From Siphonodentalium dalli (Eukaryota > Mollusca > Scaphopoda > Gadilida > Siphonodentaliidae), in the NCBI GenBank assembly GCA_032622095.1, contig CP136068.1, forward strand, positions 111,673,546-111,737,545: DNA of 64,000 bases. Direction: 5' to 3'. How positions within the stretch are numbered: the first letter of the stretch is position 1; each line of letters opens with the position of its first letter. The notes below the pieces were generated by a model. That model saw only the letters and a program-made list of their open reading frames with translations, was not told where the DNA came from and ran no database searches. This document shows positions 58,159 through 64,000 of this stretch, piece after piece. The translations under genes and the position numbers were made by a program.

Positions 58159-58400
58159 CGAAATCATAACTTTCCTTAGAGCACAATCCCATTGTTGCAA
58201 TCGTTCCCTGATTTTTGGTAAATCACACCAATTCCCAAGGCTGGCGAAGGAATTGTTCAATAATGATTATCCCATTGTTAGACACACGCAACTCATAACA
58301 GACAAATCGGACCGGAGCTTCAGATTGGGACCAGTCCGTGTTGTTTCGGACATATCTTTTCACATTCAACGGCGATCAGTTCGTGTTAATCACGTTGTTG
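58159..58400 (-). other. Candidate 5' untranslated exon of gene 2
   Basis: The minus strand has a strong donor TTTCG/GTAAGT (intron from 58158). It could splice to the acceptor 16 bases upstream of the gene 2 ATG (56329). The exon itself has no long coding frame. The plus-strand frame at 58091-58411 is its antisense. No homologous exon was found upstream of gene 1, so confidence is low. Confidence 0.3.
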
Positions 58401-58430
58401 GGCGTGGCTAACCGGCTATTGTGCCAATCG

Positions 58431-59234
58431 CTTTTATTAGTAAGCACATCATCCAAACCCATGGATGCAACATTTTAAGAGTATAATTCATGGTGGATTA
58501 TGTTAGAAATACAAAATGTGAAATTATAAAAGTTTTTAAAATCTATTTTTTCGAACCCAAATTCAACAAACACAAAGTCCATATCTAAGAAAATAATATG
58601 GGTATGTGTACTGGACACTGTGAAGAATGATGGACAATAAAAATATACTCACATTTCTTGAGTGTTCTTTGGAGTTTTGGCTTGGAAGCAGTTGTTTACA
58701 AATGGTAGATGTCATTGCTCAGTAATGCTATTTGGGAACTGAATTTGATGGGTCAAGTTAATGTTCACTCAAGCCAGCTGGGAGTATGATCAGCAGGTGC
58801 TGAACCATGATAATATTATCCCCTGATTGGTGAGCTAGTTTATGGGCTACAGTGTATCCCCAGATTGAGGATTACACAATTCTTTTGTCAAGAGATTCAC
58901 AACACACCACTGTCCACATATATTAACACTTAACTGTCACCTCCCAACAACCAGTGAATAGGCAAGTCACTCTGTCGTTTGTAGACAATTGGTTCTTAGT
59001 AATTTTATCAAAGAACGCTTGATAAAATTATATTATTGTTCATCATTCTTCACAGTGTTCAGTACACATGGCCATATTTTTTCTTAGATATGGACTTCGT
59101 GTTTGTTGAATTTGGGTTCGAAAAAATAGATATTAAAAACCTCTATAAATTCCTAACATGATCTACCATGAATTATACTCTTAAACTTTTGCATCAATGG
59201 GTTTGGTTACTGTGAGTGTGATTATTAATAAAAG
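58431..59234. mobile_element. Long-TIR element, about 804 bp
   Basis: Inverted arms of about 210 bases (58431-58640 and 59030-59234) share CTTTTATTARTAA, AAGAGTATAATTCATGGT and TTTTCGAACCCAAATTCAAC. The middle of about 390 bp is unique and non-coding. Confidence 0.75.
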
Positions 59235-59394
59235 TTAACATAATCCTTTATTTTGACTCCAACAAATTTGGGGGAAATTGGGTTAGCAAAGTCCTTAAAC
59301 CTCTCAAGTGGAAATAACAAGTTTTTGGACATACACACATAAGTCTTAAATTCATAATAGATATTTCTCCAATAACGAAATTTCACGCGTTGAA

Positions 59395-59585
59395 CCCATT
59401 GTTACATAATAGTCTGGTCGTTGAGACTCGATTTTGAGGTGAACCTAGAACAAATTGTTTACAAGCTGTTTTCGGTGTCATTCGACGCGGAAAAGCATCA
59501 GGAACAACATATCCAAAATCCGCAAAAATCCGCGTTGGGGAAAATTTGTTACCCACGATGGCGTCCAACATGGTTGTCTATACTA
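59395..59585 (-). repeat. Interspersed repeat with conserved short peptide frame (copy 2)
   Basis: The minus strand reads DAIVGNKFSPTRIFADFGYV, then MTPKTACKQFVLG, nearly the same peptide as the plus-strand copy at 61385-61575. Confidence 0.6.
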
Positions 59586-59599
59586 CATCAGTTCTCGAT

Positions 59600-61280
59600 A
59601 TAAGTCATTATACGATATATAGTGGCATCAAAATTATGCCGTTATATCAGTTTGTGTTAAATAAGAATGCGGGAGCGAGTAGAGTGACACGGACAGAAAA
59701 TTATACAATCGTGGCCATGAAATGGCTGTCAAAACTCCAAACCATACCACGTAGAAAGCAACATATTGGGTAACTACATAAGAGTGAAATACGTATTGGC
59801 AATATACAAGTCGGTTGTTAAATATCTTTAAAGGTACACACATCATTAATACAGATCAATCTGAAGGATCATCGGTCACTGCACAGCAAGTCAACCCCCC
59901 AATGATTTACGTCTTTAACGTTTGGGTGTTCTGCTTATCCAACATCCAACTGTTGGGAAAAACAAAAATAGCTCGTGCATGCAACACACGAACTAATGTT
60001 TCGCCTCACAGTGCATGGTAGTTTCATTCGGCATGGTGATTAAATATTGAATGCAACGCCGAAATTTAAGTGCATACTCTAGAGGTATAAATACTAGTTA
60101 TCTTTCCGGAATTGTCAACACTCCCGGTGATAATTAACGATACACGTATGTCGCAATGGTTATTATACTGTAAAGAAACACTCATATCTTCAATGGATTA
60201 GCACCGAATATCACCAGGTCAAAGAGACTGTACATTGTATATAAGACTAATTTTCATTCTGCTACCAACCCGGTTTCTTAGTAGACAATTTTGTTAAAAT
60301 TACTTCAGTGACCACTTTACAACTTGAATAAGCTACAGCGCAATGCACACTATTAGTTTTCAGTATATTTTTGTTTGAAAATATATTACCATTACCACCC
60401 ACGTAATCGTGCTAAATATCAGGTGATCATCGTTTAAGATGTTATTCCAACGTTGAACATTCACCCAATATTGTTAGTTGTGGTTCTGTGTGCAACAGAC
60501 ATGTGTAACATTATGGAAAATGGGTAAACGCGGTGATGCGGTTGAATACAACGTAGTAAGTTTCGCGTAGATGTGGCCTTGGTGAATTCAGCCAAATATA
60601 ATTTCCAGGTATAAACAGTCTCTGTCACAGATTATTTAGGCAATTTTGGTCAAGTTTTGAATTTATTGAAGACAGTCTATGGTACTCATTTGTGATTTAA
60701 TAAATTTAGTTCATGGTACACCATCACGCATTCTTGTGATAAAAGCGAAATATTCGTGTTTTATCACTTGATCTGAGGCAACTATAACTACTATTTTGAG
60801 AAACGTACACTAGGATCTACTCATTCTCCCCAGTACAATATGAACATAATTCATACCGTTTTATAGCAATTAATTTTTTAAGGTTTTATACCGTAGATAT
60901 CAAAATAAATGGTGATCGGTCTCATTCGTGAGACTGCTCTGAATACATATATTTCTGCTTCTAGAGAAAGGCCGCATAGTCAATACATCCCTACTAAATC
61001 CCGTTTAGCTGTTTAATTACACATATATCACACGATTCAAGATTAGCGGCACAGATAAAACTGCGTCATTTTTCCGTTTCCGTTTTCCGCTTGCTCTCTC
61101 GTGATATACATCAGGGAGAATTCGTACATCTCTAATCAAAAGTTTCTCTTATACTTGTAGTCATTCTTCCTCGCAATATTCGAGCGTTTGTTCACTCGTA
61201 TAGGACTAGCTATTCAATTTTGCACTAAATGTAAATTTCATTCGATTTTGTCCATTTTGGTGGCCATTTTGGGAAAAATA
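59600..61280. other. Intergenic stretch, no supported gene
   Basis: Short frames only, without domains. No strong repeats seen. Confidence 0.4.
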
Positions 61281-61384
61281 CTCTACATATATGGTTTACG
61301 ACTAAGCAATGTTTGTGTATATTTCAATTTATTACGAATTTGGCATTAATTGGAGCACCTGCCGCAGAATTCAGTATTTTCCGA

Positions 61385-61790
61385 TAACAACAGACATTAT
61401 GGATGCCATCTTCAATAGAGAATTTTCCCTAAAGCGGATTTTAGCGGATTTTGGATATGTTGTTCCCTACATTCTGCCCGACAACATGACACCAAAAACA
61501 GCTTGTAAACAATTTGTTCTAGGTCCCATGCTTCAACGATCAGACTATAAACACAACTGGTACAGTGATTTGTGAACAGACATCGCTAATTTTGACAGTA
61601 TGTTCAAATATTTAAGTCTGAATATGATTTTCAAATTATTTGTTCAATGCTTTCACATTTTCCAATGTTTACTCTCTACTTTTGATTAAACTTTAGTATC
61701 TTGGTTTACTACATGTGATTGGATTTTTATCGGTAATTCCACTGTAACAGTAATGTTTACTTAAAAATCGGAATTAACGCTCGCATATTA
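61385..61790 (+). repeat. Interspersed repeat with conserved short peptide frame (copy 3)
   Basis: It reads MDAIFNREFSLKRILADFGY, then MTPKTACKQFVLG. The 3' part (61560-61790) matches 7650-7990, so the full repeat is at least 400 bp. Confidence 0.6.
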
Positions 61791-61794
61791 TTAT

Positions 61795-62185
61795 TGCCTT
61801 GGCTTCGGGGGGTAACACAATATTTGATTCGAGCCGAGGAACCCACCCATCTAAGCTCAGAGTGATCATATATCGATTTTTGAAATTTATTATTTTTCAC
61901 CACCGATAATTTTAGGCCTCTATCTGACCAACTTGTGGATGAAGATAGATAAGTCTAAAATGAAGTGGATTTTTTGTGTCAGATATTTGACAAACCGGCA
62001 AAATTTCGTTGAACAAGTGTTTAAATACCATGGTTTGGGCAATTTTATACTCTAGTTGACTGTGGTTAGCATTATTTTTGGGCAATTACTCGATTCTGAT
62101 AAATGAAGCGGCATTTAAAAAAAAAATGTTGTTTTTGGAATCTGATGATATGGGACCATCGAATCGGATTGAGTACATATGCGAA
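61795..62185 (+). mobile_element. Second copy of the MITE found at 11712-12124
   Basis: Shared ordered blocks are GGCTTCGGGG, GAGGAACCCACCCATC, AAGCTCAGAG and GTGGTTAGCATTATTTT. The right end ATCGGATTGAGTAC is the complement of the 11712 left terminus, supporting a common terminal inverted repeat GTACTCAATCCGAT. The left end is degraded. It directly follows the repeat at 61385-61790. Confidence 0.65.
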
Positions 62186-62239
62186 ATCTCATCAAAAGCA
62201 AAAGTAGCTAATAAACATCATTGACAGTCCCTGGTCAAC

Positions 62240-62700
62240 AACGCAATGATATCCAACTCTAGAAACGAATGGCAACACCTTGTATCAACACAGAGTGACT
62301 TCGGTCGTTTCGCTACCGTCCAAACAAACTTACACATGTCCCACCTTTGGAAAGCATGCCACAAATACCCCAGACACAAGAAATTTTACTTTCTAATTGT
62401 GCAATTACTATGCATGCTGAAATTCGTTGAGGACGTTGTGTGCATAAGATGTGGGAAAATTTATAATGACACCGTGAATCATGTTTTTAACGACTGTTCT
62501 TTTCTGATATACTCAAGAAATGACACATGGTATCGTTTCCTCTCAAATTTCCACGTAGACTGTTATATGTGCATTGTGTATATAATGCTTTATGTTCCTC
62601 CTCTCCATCTTCTGTGTATATACTTTCCATTTATCGATATCATTGTTATTTTGATCAGAGAATAAAGCATTCATAATCTCCATGTGTACAAACAAATGCT
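62240..62700 (+). pseudogene. 3' end of a second non-LTR retrotransposon
   Basis: The frame 62246-62665 reads SLWKACH-like text (HLWKACHKYPRHKKFYF), then CIRCGKIYNDTVNHVFNDCS and RNDTWYRFLSNF. This is a Cys-x2-Cys..His..Cys C-terminal LINE motif of a different lineage from those at 15060 and 55600. It is 5'-truncated. Confidence 0.7.
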
Positions 62701-63275
62701 TATGTTTATTGGGTATATCCCAAACTCTCTCCATGGCATCGCTGATGATGTCCTGGAGATTGTCGATTTTATGGTGAGAGAAGCCGCTCAAATCTGGCAC
62801 CATTGGATGTTGGGGGGTAATAGACATTAGTTCACTATAATTTTCTCCCGATTTAGTTTCTTCTCTAACCATCACTGCGTGGATATATTCCACTGTGTAA
62901 TCTTGTACGTGTATATACGCATGTTTACGGTTTTCATGCCACTATATATGTGTGTCCATTTATATTAATGTCTTGTGTCTCTGTGTTTGTACATACTTGT
63001 TTGTGCATGAAATGTCTGTGTAATTCCTTGTTTATATTCTGTGTATTTTGCTTGATTATATATTAGCTCTTCAGAAATGGAGGAATACAAAAATATGTAT
63101 TATCGGAGAGTTATCAATAACGAAAATACGAGCAAAGTCAATCTATTTGTACATGTACTTGTTGATGACAGTTCTTTATCAAACTATTTTATTATTTCGC
63201 ATGAACCCATATACTAGTGCTTGCGTCCCTTTAAACATTGATGTACTAATTAATTAATTAAAAATGATTATGGCT
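62700..63275. other. Intergenic stretch, no supported gene
   Basis: AT-rich; it contains the tail of the preceding LINE fragment near its start and TAAT repeats at 63247-63262. Confidence 0.4.
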
Positions 63276-63280
63276 ATTAA

Positions 63281-63400
63281 CCATTTCGTGACGGGAGCTG
63301 CGCTGGTGTAGCTATAATTATCATGTGACAGTGCATTTATAAGAAATTCACTGGCTTACAAGGTCAATTTAAATATTGTTAGGCCAATGTATTCTAGTAA
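63281..63400. mobile_element. Family A MITE, left-end fragment
   Basis: TTAA at 63277-63280 precedes CCATTTCGTGACGGG. TATCATGTGACAGTGCAT and ACTGGCTTACAAGGT follow, and AATGTATTCT ends it, matching 2095-2290 in order. The palindromic core is partly deleted and the right end is missing. Confidence 0.6.
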
Positions 63401-63419
63401 GATGTTACGTACTACTGTC

Positions 63420-64000
63420 CATATACTATGACAAAATACTAGAAAAAGCTGATACCAATTCAGGATTTATTTATTTTTATGGTTAGCTGCAGATCGGTTG
63501 GTAAATATTGAACCAGGGATATGTCACTGCCACTCCTAATTGTCTTATACAGGTGAACCGTTTAACTGGCCCCTGCTTTCTCGGTGCGGGTCCTGCTTTC
63601 TCGGTGAGGGTGTACACTGTTGCAATTGTGCCCTTTATGCAACATAGCCACATGTAGTGCCGGTGCATGTTTGGTCCACCTTATACCACTCGGTGGCATA
63701 TATGGCTGTCGTTCCAATGGCTTCTGTCTGTCTCCCAGTATATGCATCCTAATCCACATTTGTAAATATTTATATATGTGTTTACATGTAATATGTTAAA
63801 TCATGTCTAGCAATAAATTTAAGCATACTAAAAAGACCTACTAATTAAGTTTAAGCTTGAAGAAAATGAAATTAATTAGGATACATTCGGCAGTTATGCC
63901 GAAAAATAATTGATATACTAATGCACGGATATTGCGTACCAGGAACAGGCTTTCTAAAATTAGATGGTTGAGTTTGATTGCTCGTATGTGAATATCACTG
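63420..64000. other. Window end, no supported gene
   Basis: Overlapping short minus-strand frames (63483-63759) contain a local duplication of CCTGCTTTCTCGGTG. No domain recognised. Confidence 0.4.

Overview
The window looks like AT-rich nuclear DNA from an animal, most likely a bivalve or another lophotrochozoan. This is inferred from spliced genes with GT/AG signals, a CARD plus B-box-like plus beta-propeller protein type resembling the expanded TRIM-like families of bivalves, APE-type non-LTR retrotransposons, Helitron-like elements, and a very high density of short inverted-repeat elements and satellites. No prokaryotic feature, tRNA, rRNA or CRISPR array was seen.

The only host genes I can support are two paralogues on the minus strand. 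Gene 1 has exons at 16491-16360, 10587-10395 and 7130-4480. Gene 2 has exons at 56312-56181, 47591-47411 and 40078-37140. In each, exon 1 (44 codons) and exon 2 (about 60 codons) together encode one CARD domain. The large exon 3 encodes a Cys/His B-box-like zinc module, coiled coil, a stalk of about 40-residue repeats and a C-terminal NHL-like beta-propeller. Both copies have a phase-1 donor at the same place in exon 2 and a phase-1 acceptor at the same place in exon 3. Joining them keeps the frame and gives predicted proteins of about 991 and 1083 residues. I infer a cytoplasmic sensor/adaptor of innate-immune type: the propeller would recognise something, the coiled coil would oligomerise, and the CARD would recruit a CARD partner. 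The architecture is the most interesting find here. The splicing is inferred, not demonstrated.

Layout: 0-4.4 kb holds diverged tandem repeats and an inverted-repeat element. 4.5-16.5 kb is gene 1; its introns hold an 87-bp satellite split by a MITE, degenerate tandem repeats and a dead LINE. 16.6-17.0 kb is a TTAA-flanked element just upstream of gene 1. 18.4-21.6 kb is a head-to-tail array of Helitron-like units, one carrying a foreign zinc-finger-like coding fragment. 21.6-25.95 kb is a nearly complete but inactivated LINE with three reading-frame blocks. 27.5-30 kb is an 80-bp satellite interrupted by a TTAA-targeting MITE. 30-36.6 kb is intergenic DNA with several near-perfect palindromes. 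37.1-56.3 kb is gene 2; its introns hold G-rich repeats, two palindromic MITE types and a roughly 6.3-kb foldback structure with arms of tandem units. 56.3-64 kb is mostly non-coding, with a candidate 5' untranslated exon, a long-TIR element, and LINE and MITE fragments.

The tandem arrays serve as a record of transposition: neighbouring array units show the empty insertion site, so TTAA target duplications can be read directly for one MITE family.
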